A DNA stretch of 64,000 nucleotides, taken from NCBI GenBank assembly GCA_028822065.1, contig JAPKEL010000006.1, forward strand, positions 1 through 64,000. The letters are read 5' to 3'. Under the pieces are notes generated by a model. It was not told where the DNA came from. It ran no database searches and saw nothing but the letters and a program-made list of their open reading frames with translations. Source of the stretch: Woeseiaceae bacterium (GTDB lineage: Bacteria > Pseudomonadota > Gammaproteobacteria > Steroidobacterales > Woeseiaceae). The stretch's first letter is position 1. Every line of letters begins with the position of its first letter. Below are positions 25,722 to 34,028 of this stretch, one piece after another. A program made the position numbers and the translations under genes.

Positions 25722-26528
25722 TTAACCAGATTGTCCTAAGCAAATGCCTGCATAGGCTAGCTTTATCTTTGCATTACCAAGAAAACAACTGTTATCGTAA
25801 GTTTTTCTATCAACTCCACAAACAGGGGCATATTCATGCGAGCAATTTTGACCTTGCGCCTCACATAAGCCGGCATGAAGAATTCTTTCTCCGGCTCGCT
25901 CAGCCACACATGCATTTATAAATGTTTTATTAGTCTTACCGCATACTGGTGCATATATTCCGGTACAAGAACGAGCATCACATGCCCCTTGAGTAAAGTT
26001 TTTGTGCTCTGCAAACTCAGCTAAACACGCATTATTATAGGTAACATTTTCGGCGCAAACTGGCGCAATGATTTCAGGGCATGACTTAACATCACATGCG
26101 CCCATGCTCTGTACTAGCATATTGTCGGTATCGGCTTCACAACGATTTCTGTAGGTTTGCCCATTCATCCCACAAACTGGCTCATATATATTCTGGCATG
26201 CCCCTTGCCCGATACATGCAATCGGTTCAATTATCTCAATGCCCGCCGAAACCGCTAGACAGGCGTTATCATAGGTTATGTTATCAACACCGCATACAGG
26301 AGCATATTCTTTAGAGCATGACATTGAAGGATCTTTGCATACGCCCGTATAATCAATCTCTATAGCGGCTACATCAGCAAAACATACGTTTACAAATGTA
26401 TTGCCATCCATCCCGCAGACAGGTTGAAAATCTTTTTTGCATTTTAGCTGGCTAGTAATGTTTTCATTTTGTGCGGCTGCACTTAATGAAAACATTACCA
26501 GAAGTGAAATAAATGTGTGCTTAAACAT
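25722..26528 (-). CDS. Secreted protein with six Kazal-type protease inhibitor domains
   Basis: A signal peptide (about 1-20, ending SAAAQ) is followed by six consecutive short Kazal-like domains at about 30-64, 71-105, 111-145, 150-183, 188-222 and 229-263. Each has four cysteines in the order C-x7-C-x10-C-to-C with PVCG and TY/TF-xN. Domain 4 is one residue short and lacks the Gly after PVC. The classical first and fifth cysteines are absent, as is usual in bacterial Kazal domains. Aligned to ovomucoid, the P1 positions are Lys32, Lys73, Asn113, Glu152, Gly190 and His231, so the first two domains look trypsin-directed. It begins 3 bases after the methyltransferase gene in a leftward operon headed by an S41 protease. 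Confidence 0.93.
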   Translation of the reverse strand: MFKHTFISLLVMFSLSAAAQNENITSQLKCKKDFQPVCGMDGNTFVNVCFADVAAIEIDYTGVCKDPSMSCSKEYAPVCGVDNITYDNACLAVSAGIEIIEPIACIGQGACQNIYEPVCGMNGQTYRNRCEADTDNMLVQSMGACDVKSCPEIIAPVCAENVTYNNACLAEFAEHKNFTQGACDARSCTGIYAPVCGKTNKTFINACVAERAGERILHAGLCEAQGQNCSHEYAPVCGVDRKTYDNSCFLGNAKIKLAYAGICLGQSG

Positions 26529-26531
26529 GTA

Positions 26532-27149
26532 TTAATTTTTAACCGCTACGCCCCAATAATTATATGAAAAAAGTCGGTATCCTGGAATATACATTCTTTC
26601 ATCTTGTTTCAATATAAAGCCCGCTTCTTGTAATAAAATAGGGATATTACGATTTAAATTACACCCTCCTGCTAATTTTCGCCAGACAGGATTTACTATA
26701 TTTTGTAAAAATTTTACAGGCTCATCTGGGGCGCTGCCATGCTCGGAGAACAATAATTTACCGCCGGGTTTTAAAACTTTTAACATCTGCTGCAACGCTA
26801 ACTCTACATCTGGAATAGTGCAGAGAACATAAGTAACCACAATGGTGTCAATACTCGCTTCTTCAAATGGAAGCTCTTCACTTGGTGTAGTTATAAATTC
26901 AATGTTTAACTGGGAGTCTCTTGGTGCTTTTTTTGCTAAAACCTGCATTCCTTCAGAAGGCTCTAGCGCCCAGATTTTTATCACTTTTTGTGAATCATAA
27001 AAAGGAAAATTTAATCCTGTGCCTACCCCTATTTCAAGGACCACACCTTCAGCGTAAGGAACAATTTTCTGTCTTTGTTTGCTGGCCGGCTTAGAAGAGC
27101 AAGCTAAATTAACCAAATAAGGCAACACTCTTTCTTCATAAATACTCAT
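26532..27149 (-). CDS. Class I SAM-dependent methyltransferase of unknown substrate
   Basis: The 205-residue product has a standard Methyltransf_11 fold. Motif I is VLEIGVGTGLNFPFY near 33-47, the acidic ribose-binding residue is in WALEPSEGM, SEELPFEEASIDTIVVTYVLCTI follows, and LKPGGKLLFSEHG comes after. The C-terminal part (GGCNLNRNIPILLQEAGF) resembles small methyltransferases of the METTL7/phospholipid-like group. The substrate is unknown. It lies 4 bases after the S41 protease gene and 3 bases before the Kazal protein gene, so the three are almost certainly one transcript. Confidence 0.85.
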   Translation of the reverse strand: MSIYEERVLPYLVNLACSSKPASKQRQKIVPYAEGVVLEIGVGTGLNFPFYDSQKVIKIWALEPSEGMQVLAKKAPRDSQLNIEFITTPSEELPFEEASIDTIVVTYVLCTIPDVELALQQMLKVLKPGGKLLFSEHGSAPDEPVKFLQNIVNPVWRKLAGGCNLNRNIPILLQEAGFILKQDERMYIPGYRLFSYNYWGVAVKN

Positions 27150-27153
27150 ATAG

Positions 27154-28377
27154 TTAATGATAATAATTTATGTTGCGATTTAATACATTTATCGCCTCGG
27201 ATAACTGAATATCATTACTTATGTCAGTTTTTGTAGCAGGAAACAAAGATATTGCATAATTGCTGCTTTTAATTAATATATCTGGCCTAATACCCAGCTC
27301 ATTAATTGGCTCACCCGAAGGCCTAAAATAACGTGCGGTTGTTAGCTTTATCGCTCCTCCATCAGACAAAGGAATAACTGATTGTATTGATCCTTTACCA
27401 TAGGTAGCAGTACCAATAATTATGGCTCGCTTGTTATCTTGCATGGCTCCAGCAAAAATCTCTGCCGCAGAAGCAGAATATTTATTCACAATTATTGCAA
27501 TGGGTAAATCTGCTAATATATCATCTTGACTGGCTGAACGAACAAACATTAAATCGTTTTCACGGCCTTTTGCGGACACAATAATACCGCTACTTAAAAA
27601 AAGATCTGATACATCGACAGCGCTCTCTAATGTACCTCCAAGATTGTTACGAATATCAATAATTAATCCTTTAATAGAATTATTTGCAGCCATGACGGAG
27701 CGGCAACTATTACTTATAGCCCGATTTATTTCTAGTTGTGTTTGATTATTAAATTTATCAAGTTTGATATAGCAAAAGTTAGAAGCTAGCATTTCTGAAT
27801 ACACGCTTGGTATGTATATTTTTTCACGCATCAATTTAATGCGCGTTACTTCATTGGTTATTAATTTTTTGATCAAAAGGCTTACTTCGGTTCCAATTTT
27901 ACCGTCAAGCTGGTGCGATATAACAGGCAAGGTATTGCCCGTTAATCGCTCATTATTAATTTCAATTATTTCATCACCAAGCCCAATCCCGGCATGAAAT
28001 GCAGCGGAGTTTTTTATAACATCAGCAATCTTGATATGGCCCGAATCCTGATAAACCGTCACTCCAATCCCTGAATAGACGCCCTCTGCTGAAATACGCA
28101 CTTGTCGATAATCATCGTCACTCAAAATCTCAGAATACTCATCCAAACCAGACAAGATTCCAGTAACAGCGCTATTAATCAAAACATCATAATCGACCTC
28201 ATCAACATACTCTGATTGTATCTGTTTGATGATTTCATTAAATAATGATGGAGCCTTATAAGTTTTTGACTCAATATAATAAGGAGATAAATAATCATTA
28301 CTTAAGCTTAAAATTAAGCTTAAAATAATACCCACAATAATAGCTAAAACGCCTCGTTCTTTTATGGTCATATTCAA
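27154..28377 (-). CDS. ctpA: C-terminal processing peptidase, S41A family
   Basis: A periplasmic or membrane-anchored serine protease of the CtpA/Prc group. The 407-residue product has an N-terminal membrane anchor (about 9-27), a PDZ domain near 95-180 (YSGIGVTV, AGIGLGDEIIEIN), and the peptidase core. The catalytic serine lies within SASAAEIF (301-308) and the general-base lysine is Lys328 in TYGKGS. The gene heads the leftward protease-methyltransferase-Kazal operon and is divergent from the rhodanese gene. In pseudomonads ctpA also lies near the rhodanese-grxC-secB group, but with gpmI and envC between them. Those are missing here. Confidence 0.93.
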   Translation of the reverse strand: MNMTIKERGVLAIIVGIILSLILSLSNDYLSPYYIESKTYKAPSLFNEIIKQIQSEYVDEVDYDVLINSAVTGILSGLDEYSEILSDDDYRQVRISAEGVYSGIGVTVYQDSGHIKIADVIKNSAAFHAGIGLGDEIIEINNERLTGNTLPVISHQLDGKIGTEVSLLIKKLITNEVTRIKLMREKIYIPSVYSEMLASNFCYIKLDKFNNQTQLEINRAISNSCRSVMAANNSIKGLIIDIRNNLGGTLESAVDVSDLFLSSGIIVSAKGRENDLMFVRSASQDDILADLPIAIIVNKYSASAAEIFAGAMQDNKRAIIIGTATYGKGSIQSVIPLSDGGAIKLTTARYFRPSGEPINELGIRPDILIKSSNYAISLFPATKTDISNDIQLSEAINVLNRNINYYH

Positions 28378-28513
28378 ATAACTTCTTGTGGTAATTTTAT
28401 AAAAGAAACAAAATATTAATTAAAAAATTTCAATCACTTTTCGATTAAAAGAGCTGTATACTCGTCCCTCTAAGACAATGATGTCATAAAACAAGCAAAA
28501 AATATTATAAAAA

Positions 28514-28942
28514 ATGAATATCTACGAATTTATAAGTGATCATCTCATATTAACTTTTGGTTTAATTCTGAGCTTACTATTATTAATTTTCAATGAGCTC
28601 AAAGTAAAGCAGCAAAATATTGCTAATATTGATCCCTTTAAAGCGGTCAATTTAATGAATGCTGGCGCTAAGGTCATAGACATAAGATCACCAGAGGCAT
28701 TCAAGACAGGTCATATAGTCAACTCAAAAAATATGTCTCTAGATCAACTCAATGGCAATCAAAAAAAATTAAACAAAATAAAAAATCGCTCAACAATAAT
28801 TATTTGTGACAACGGTGTAGCGTCCAGCAAAGCTGTAAACTCTCTTAGAGCTTCAGGCCAAGACAATATTTATGGTATCAGCGGGGGTATCGCAGGCTGG
28901 ACAGAGGCTAATATGCCATTAATTACTAAACATAAAAAATAA
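28514..28942 (+). CDS. Membrane-anchored rhodanese-like sulfurtransferase (YibN type)
   Basis: The 142 residues have one N-terminal membrane helix (about 11-27) and a single rhodanese domain. The putative active-site cysteine is Cys98 in IIICDNGVASS, and VIDIRSPEAFKTGHI and GISGGIAGWTEANMPL frame the domain. It corresponds to yibN, upstream of grxC and secB in many gammaproteobacteria, and ends one base before the grxC ATG. The physiological role in this family is not settled; sulfur transfer or membrane-protein biogenesis have been discussed. Confidence 0.9.
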   Translation: MNIYEFISDHLILTFGLILSLLLLIFNELKVKQQNIANIDPFKAVNLMNAGAKVIDIRSPEAFKTGHIVNSKNMSLDQLNGNQKKLNKIKNRSTIIICDNGVASSKAVNSLRASGQDNIYGISGGIAGWTEANMPLITKHKK

Positions 28943-28943
28943 C

Positions 28944-29204
28944 ATGCTCAATAAAAACAAAGTGACAATTTATACGGCCTGGTATTGCTCATTTTGTGAC
29001 GATGCAAAAAAAATATTGGACAACAACAAAATTGACTACACTGAAATCCCAACAAGCAAGAATAATGAAACGTGGCAAGAAATGGTAAAATTAAGCGATA
29101 AAAACACAGTGCCTCAGATTTTTATAAATAATAAGGCAATTGGTGGTTTTGATAACTTGTCCTTACTCAATAATAACGGTGAACTTAATAAACTGTTAAA
29201 ATAA
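28944..29204 (+). CDS. grxC: Glutaredoxin 3-like protein with CSFC active site
   Basis: A small thiol oxidoreductase that uses glutathione. The 86-residue product has the thioredoxin fold with active-site cysteines Cys15 and Cys18 (WYCSFC) and the cis-proline segment TVPQIFIN followed by IGGFDNL. The usual glutaredoxin motif is CPYC. Here Pro is replaced by Ser and Tyr by Phe, which should shift the redox potential or preference for monothiol chemistry. It is placed between the rhodanese and secB as in E. coli. Confidence 0.93.
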   Translation: MLNKNKVTIYTAWYCSFCDDAKKILDNNKIDYTEIPTSKNNETWQEMVKLSDKNTVPQIFINNKAIGGFDNLSLLNNNGELNKLLK

Positions 29205-29234
29205 TTAATCTTAAAAAAATTTAAGGAACTTAAT

Positions 29235-29723
29235 ATGTCAGAAGAAGAAACTCCCACAAAACAAATCATTATTCAAAAGCTATACATAAAAGATGCGTCA
29301 TTTGAATCACCAAATACGCCAAATGTATTCAAAGGTGGCGAATGGAATCCTAAAACTGATCTCAATCTAAGCAGCAGCCATGTTCCTTATGAAGATGATA
29401 CTCATGAAGTGGTTTTGACCATTACTGTTGAGGCAAAAGACGAAGATAATGTCATTTTTTTGGTTGAGTTAAAACAAGCAGGCTTGTTCCAAATAAGCGG
29501 CTATGAAGAAAAAGAGCTTGAAACAATTATAGGCATATTTTGCCCTAATACTCTTTTTCCTTATGCTCGTGAATCAATCGCTAATATTATAACAAAGGGT
29601 GGCTTTCCAGAGTTCTTGTTACAGCCAATAAACTTTGATGCTCTTTACAACGAATCAAAAAAAAGAGCAGCTTCTCCGACCGCTGATATAGAAGATAAAG
29701 GTGCTTCGGAGACAACCCACTGA
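29235..29723 (+). CDS. secB: Protein-export chaperone SecB
   Basis: SecB holds preproteins unfolded and delivers them to SecA. The 162 residues show the family pattern QKLYIKDASFESPNTP near the start, EVVLTITVEAK, VELKQAGLF, and the C-terminal CPNTLFPYARESIANIITKGGFPEFLLQPINF. The stop TGA at 29721-29723 overlaps the proposed CTG start of gpsA in a CTGA arrangement. This would couple translation of the two genes. Confidence 0.97.
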   Translation: MSEEETPTKQIIIQKLYIKDASFESPNTPNVFKGGEWNPKTDLNLSSSHVPYEDDTHEVVLTITVEAKDEDNVIFLVELKQAGLFQISGYEEKELETIIGIFCPNTLFPYARESIANIITKGGFPEFLLQPINFDALYNESKKRAASPTADIEDKGASETTH

Positions 29724-30736
29724 ATATTATTGATCAATCCTCTGAACTAGGGTCAATTACAATTATTGGCTCTGGATCTTGGGGGACTGCGTTAGCATTG
29801 CAACTATCAGCCAAGCAATACATAGTAAAAGTGTGGGGTAGAAACTCTGCCTACATCGAAACAATAAATAAAAATCGAGAAAACAAACAATATTTACCCG
29901 GTATTAAGTTGCCAGAAAATATTCAATTTTTCTCAAATCTTAAAGAATCCATACAAGATTCTGATGTGGTATTAATTGCCACCCCAAGTAAAGGCTTTAG
30001 AAATATCTTGATAAATCTAAAGGCGCTTGGAAGTGAATTTGATATCTGCTGGGCAACTAAAGGATTTGAAGTTGACACAGGATTATTGCCACATAATATT
30101 TGCGAAGAAATTTTTGGGCAGAATCAAAATATGGCCGTTATATCCGGACCTTCCTTTGCGGCAGAAGTTGCACAAAAGAAACCCACAGCCGTTACGGTTG
30201 CTTCAAATAACCTAAACTTTAGTAAACATATTGCATCAAGCCTGTCTGATATAAACTTTCGGGCCTATACCACCCAAGATATTACAGGTGTTGAGATTGG
30301 TGGTGCAATCAAAAATATTATTGCTATTGGTGCCGGCATATCAGATGGTTTAAATTATGGTGATAATGCACGTATTGCATTAATTAATCGTGGATTAGTT
30401 GAAATGCAAAGGCTCGGTGTGTCACTTGGTGCGGATAAGAATACTTTTCTTGGTTTGTCTGGAATGGGCGATTTAGTCTTGACCTGTACAAGCGATCTTT
30501 CCCGTAATCGGCGCTTTGGCCTTGCTATTGCTAAAGGGAATTCCATATCGAAAGCTAGAAGTGATATTAATCAAGTCATCGAAGGAATTGATGCAACTGC
30601 CGCTGTATTTAGGTTGTCAAAAAAAATGAATATCAAGATGCCCATTTGCAAAACGATAAGCCGGATTATTTTTGAGGACCTCAAGCCAAGCCTCGCAGTT
30701 GAAGAGCTAATGTCTAGAGATCTTCAGACTGAATGA
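29720..30736 (+). CDS. gpsA: Glycerol-3-phosphate dehydrogenase [NAD(P)+] with a non-canonical start
   Basis: Makes sn-glycerol 3-phosphate for phospholipid synthesis. The first ATG/GTG/TTG in frame is TTG at 29798, but starting there would delete the nucleotide-binding loop. ITIIGSGSWGTALAL is encoded just upstream in the same open frame (Gly-rich loop at 29768-29785). The best upstream start is CTG at 29720, in a CTGA overlap with the secB stop and 8 bases after GGAG (29708-29711). That gives 338 residues, the family length. Other motifs are intact: WATKGFE, VISGPSFAAEVA, the catalytic Lys in GGAIKNIIAIGAG, and TCTSDLSRNRRFG. Confidence 0.9.
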   Translation: MNIIDQSSELGSITIIGSGSWGTALALQLSAKQYIVKVWGRNSAYIETINKNRENKQYLPGIKLPENIQFFSNLKESIQDSDVVLIATPSKGFRNILINLKALGSEFDICWATKGFEVDTGLLPHNICEEIFGQNQNMAVISGPSFAAEVAQKKPTAVTVASNNLNFSKHIASSLSDINFRAYTTQDITGVEIGGAIKNIIAIGAGISDGLNYGDNARIALINRGLVEMQRLGVSLGADKNTFLGLSGMGDLVLTCTSDLSRNRRFGLAIAKGNSISKARSDINQVIEGIDATAAVFRLSKKMNIKMPICKTISRIIFEDLKPSLAVEELMSRDLQTE

Positions 30737-31199
30737 CCTCAGCACCAAAAAAATTTAATTGCCGCCACGCTTCATAAACTACAATAGCGACCGCATTAGA
30801 TAAATTTAAACTCCTGTTACCAGGCCGCATCGGAATTTTCAATGTCTCTTCAACTATAGGCGAGCTTAATATATTAATCGGTAAACCCCTAGTTTCTGGG
30901 CCAAATAAAAATGCATCATTCTTTTTATAATTTGGAACATCGTGGCTAATTGTTCCCTTAGTGCTGAATGCAAACAATCGAGGTGAATCCAAAAAATTAC
31001 AACACTTAGCCAAAGAAGCGTGCATTTTAATTTCAGCAAGCTCACTATAGTCGAGTCCTGCACGCCGCAATTTTTTTTCATTTAAACTAAAGCCCAAAGG
31101 TTCTATGAGATGCAGCCTTGCTCCAGAATTTGCACATAGCCGAATTATATTTCCCGTATTAGGCGGAATTTCTGGTTCAAACAAAATTAAATTAAACAT
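30714..31199 (-). CDS. trmL: tRNA (cytidine/uridine-2'-O-)-methyltransferase TrmL
   Basis: A SPOUT enzyme that 2'-O-methylates the wobble base of leucine tRNAs. The 161 residues have the compact TrmL form with PEIPPNTGNIIRLCANSGARLHLI at the start, RRAGLDYSE, and the knotted SAM site LFGPETRGLP followed by IPMRPGNRSLNLSNAVAIVVYEAWRQ. Its 3' end overlaps the convergent gpsA by 23 bases. In E. coli trmL is likewise near secB-gpsA. Confidence 0.95.
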   Translation of the reverse strand: MFNLILFEPEIPPNTGNIIRLCANSGARLHLIEPLGFSLNEKKLRRAGLDYSELAEIKMHASLAKCCNFLDSPRLFAFSTKGTISHDVPNYKKNDAFLFGPETRGLPINILSSPIVEETLKIPMRPGNRSLNLSNAVAIVVYEAWRQLNFFGAEVIQSEDL

Positions 31200-31281
31200 A
31201 AAAATCTCTAAAATTATTTACTCGCTGTAAAATCCGTTATTCTTTATAATTGATCTTACTATTGATAGTAAAACATTAAAC

Positions 31282-32229
31282 ATGAATAAAAAGCACCACC
31301 CACTAAAATTAAATCTTAATACCAACTTTTGTGGCTTAGCTTTAACTTCACCTACCATGCTTCTCTCGGGTTGTGTTGGTTTTGGCGAAGAATATACGCG
31401 GATTGAAGGTTTCTCAAACAAAGATGTAGGCGGGATTGTCTTAAAAGGGACCACCCTTGAACCTCGCTTAGGCAATGCCAATCATCGTGTCTATGAAACT
31501 CCAATGGGCATGCTAAACGCTATTGGGCTGCAAAATCCTGGGTGCGATCAGGTCATTAATCAAATTCTGCCAAGTTTAGATATTAGTGAAACACAATTCA
31601 TTGCAAATGTTTGTGGATCAACGATAGAGGACTATGCCAAGGTAACAGAAAAATTTGATGACTCAATGGTTGCAGCCATTGAAATAAATATTTCCTGCCC
31701 AAACATTAAAGAGGGCGGCGTATCTTTTGGAAATTATCCAGAAATGTCAGCGAAAGTCATTGCTGCATGCAGAAAAAAAACAAAAAAACCTATTATTGCG
31801 AAATTATCGCCCAATCAAACTGATATAAAAGAAAACGCAAAGCAATGTATAGAAGCAGGAGCAGATGCGCTAGGTGTTATTAATACAATCATGGGAATGG
31901 CCATAGACGTTGAGACTCGAGAACCAATCATTGCCAATGTACAAGGTGGCCTTTCGGGCCCTGCTATTAAACCGATCGCTTTATTAAAGGTGAAGCAGGT
32001 ATATGAGGTTGCTGGCCCGCTGGGTATCCCTATTTTGGGTCAAGGTGGAATTGCATCTTCAAATGACGTGCTGGAATTTTTAATCGCAGGTGCGACCGCA
32101 GTAGGAATTGGTACGGCTCTATTTTATGATCCGATGATATGTAAAAAAATTAATACTGACCTAATAAACTACATGGATAAACACAATATAAATTCTATTC
32201 ATGAAATCATAGGAAGTTTAAAGTTATAA
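31282..32229 (+). CDS. pyrD: Dihydroorotate dehydrogenase, class 1B (NAD-dependent type catalytic subunit)
   Basis: Oxidises dihydroorotate to orotate in pyrimidine synthesis. The 315 residues match the class 1B form: an active-site cysteine, Cys139 in NISCPNIKEGG, rather than the serine of class 2. FMN-site segments are KLSPNQTDI, VINTIMGMAIDVETR, GGLSGPAIKPIAL and GQGGIASSNDVLEFLIAGATAVGIGTALF. There is no N-terminal membrane extension. Most gammaproteobacteria use the membrane-bound class 2 enzyme; class 1B normally needs the PyrK electron-transfer subunit, which is not next to this gene. Confidence 0.9.
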   Translation: MNKKHHPLKLNLNTNFCGLALTSPTMLLSGCVGFGEEYTRIEGFSNKDVGGIVLKGTTLEPRLGNANHRVYETPMGMLNAIGLQNPGCDQVINQILPSLDISETQFIANVCGSTIEDYAKVTEKFDDSMVAAIEINISCPNIKEGGVSFGNYPEMSAKVIAACRKKTKKPIIAKLSPNQTDIKENAKQCIEAGADALGVINTIMGMAIDVETREPIIANVQGGLSGPAIKPIALLKVKQVYEVAGPLGIPILGQGGIASSNDVLEFLIAGATAVGIGTALFYDPMICKKINTDLINYMDKHNINSIHEIIGSLKL

Positions 32230-32259
32230 AAAAACCGGCTAATTAAAAGGCCGGTTTTT
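32230..32259. terminator. Bidirectional Rho-independent terminator between pyrD and glnA
   Basis: AAAAACCGGC (32230-32239) and GCCGGTTTTT (32250-32259) form a 10-base stem with a 10-base loop. There are five T on the pyrD side and an A-tract giving T on the opposite strand. It serves both convergent genes and starts at the last base of pyrD, just after the TAA stop. Confidence 0.88.
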
Positions 32260-32278
32260 AATGTAGTCTCTGAAATAA

Positions 32279-33688
32279 TTACAAACTATAATACATATCA
32301 AATTCTACCGGATGCGGCGTCATTCTAAGCCTCGTGACATTTTCCGTCATTAATTCAATATAAGCATCAATTAATTCATCACTAAAAACATCCCCTGCTT
32401 TTAAAAACTCTCTGTCTTTATTGAGAGCTGCCAATGCTTCATCAAGGGACAATGCAACTAAATTTAATTCTTTTTCCTCTTCAGGAGGCAAGTCGTATAG
32501 ATCTTTATCCATAGCATCGCCTGGATGTATTTTATTTTTTATACCATCAAGCCCTGCCATCATCAATGCAGCAAAAGAAAAATATGGATTTGCCATTGAG
32601 TCAGGAAACCTAACTTCAATTCTTCTCGCTTTTGCGTTTGCTTCATGAGGAATTCTAATAGAAGCAGACCGATTGCGGGCCGAATAGGCCAATATAGTCG
32701 GCGCCTCAAACCCAGGCACTAGCCGTTTATAACTATTGGTGGCTGGATTAGCAAAGGCATTTATTGCTTTGGCATGCTTAATAATACCACCAATATAATA
32801 AAGAGCGGCCTCTGAAAGTCCGCCATAGCCGTCTCCAGTAAAAAGATTATTACCATCTTTAAAAATAGACATATGAACATGCATGCCACTTCCATTGTCA
32901 TTCACTATGGGCTTCGGCATAAATGTAGCTGTTTTTCCATAACTATGAGCAACATTATGTACAACATATTTTAATATTTGTACTTCGTCTGCTTTTCTGG
33001 TCAGGGTATTATATTTAGCGCCTATTTCACATTGTCCAGCGGTACCAACTTCATGATGATGTACTTCAGTTTCTACGCCCATTTCATCTAAAGCGATACA
33101 CATAGCAGATCTTATATCATGTAATGAATCCACTGGCGGTACAGGAAAATAACCTCCTTTAATGCCCGGTCTATGTCCAGTATTACCCTCTTCGTATTCT
33201 GTCCCTGAATTCCATGCCGCTTCTGCAGAGTCGATTGCATAGAAAGCGCCTTTCATAGCATCATCCCAACGAACATTGTCAAAAACAAAAAATTCATTTT
33301 CAGGGCCAAAATAAACATCATCACCGATGCCAGAGGATTTAAGATAAGTTTCAGCTCGTTGAGCAAGCGATCTAGGACAACGATCATAACCTTGCATTGT
33401 GGCGGGTTCAATTACGTCACATCTTAAATTTAATGTTTCATCTTCGGCAAACAAATCAACAACCGCTGAAGCAGGATCCGGCAAAAGAATCATGTCTGAA
33501 TCATTAATGCCCTTCCAACCACTAACAGAGGAGCCATCAAACATTTTTCCACCCTCGAATAATTGATCCTTAACGGTATGGGCAGGAACAGTAACATGAT
33601 GTTCTTTTCCCCTTGTATCCGTAAAACGAAAATCTATAAATTTAATCTCTTTTTCTTTAATTAATGCGATTACATCAGCGGCGGTCAT
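32279..33688 (-). CDS. glnA: Glutamine synthetase type I
   Basis: Assimilates ammonia into glutamine. The 469 residues match the dodecameric GSI-beta enzyme: FDGSSVSGW near 50, PENEFFVFD near 129, [13 protein letters not shown] near 210, [10 protein letters not shown] near 265 and the substrate loop NRSASIRIP near 339. Tyr398 in [10 protein letters not shown] is the adenylylation site, so control by GlnE is expected. GGAG lies 8 bases before the ATG. A weak sigma54-like site is present upstream (33733-33748, minus strand). No ntrB/ntrC is adjacent. Confidence 0.97.
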   Translation of the reverse strand: MTAADVIALIKEKEIKFIDFRFTDTRGKEHHVTVPAHTVKDQLFEGGKMFDGSSVSGWKGINDSDMILLPDPASAVVDLFAEDETLNLRCDVIEPATMQGYDRCPRSLAQRAETYLKSSGIGDDVYFGPENEFFVFDNVRWDDAMKGAFYAIDSAEAAWNSGTEYEEGNTGHRPGIKGGYFPVPPVDSLHDIRSAMCIALDEMGVETEVHHHEVGTAGQCEIGAKYNTLTRKADEVQILKYVVHNVAHSYGKTATFMPKPIVNDNGSGMHVHMSIFKDGNNLFTGDGYGGLSEAALYYIGGIIKHAKAINAFANPATNSYKRLVPGFEAPTILAYSARNRSASIRIPHEANAKARRIEVRFPDSMANPYFSFAALMMAGLDGIKNKIHPGDAMDKDLYDLPPEEEKELNLVALSLDEALAALNKDREFLKAGDVFSDELIDAYIELMTENVTRLRMTPHPVEFDMYYSL

Positions 33689-34028
33689 TGTAGTTACTCC
33701 GAATTAATATGTTCTTATTTTTAAAAATTACCTTCAAAAAAGATACCATTAGCTATTCAAAATGCTGATATTTTGTAAATTTATTGAAGAAAAATTACCT
33801 AAAAAAATAACTTAATATTTTCTTCCCATGATAATTCAAAAAAAATATTTTTTATATATTAAAATTAGAAAAATTAAATAAATTTCAACTGAAATAAAAT
33901 ATTCTTAGTTAACTATATAATGCATTCCACCACTAAGCATTAAATGCAAGGTATACTATTGAGACAATAAATCTAATAAAAAATTTATCATAATAAACCT
34001 TATTTAACTTAAGATTCATCAACCAATT
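33689..34028. promoter_or_regulatory. 340-base divergent glnA/glyS control region
   Basis: No gene is visible and the DNA is extremely AT-rich. Towards glnA the minus strand reads TGGTATCTTTTTTGAA (33748-33733). This keeps the TGG and TTG of a -24/-12 sigma54 promoter but has GA in place of the critical GC. Towards glyS there are -10-like words TATAAT (33916-33921) and TATACT (33952-33957) without clear -35 partners. An interrupted inverted repeat TGCATT...AATGCA spans about 33921-33948. Confidence 0.35.
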
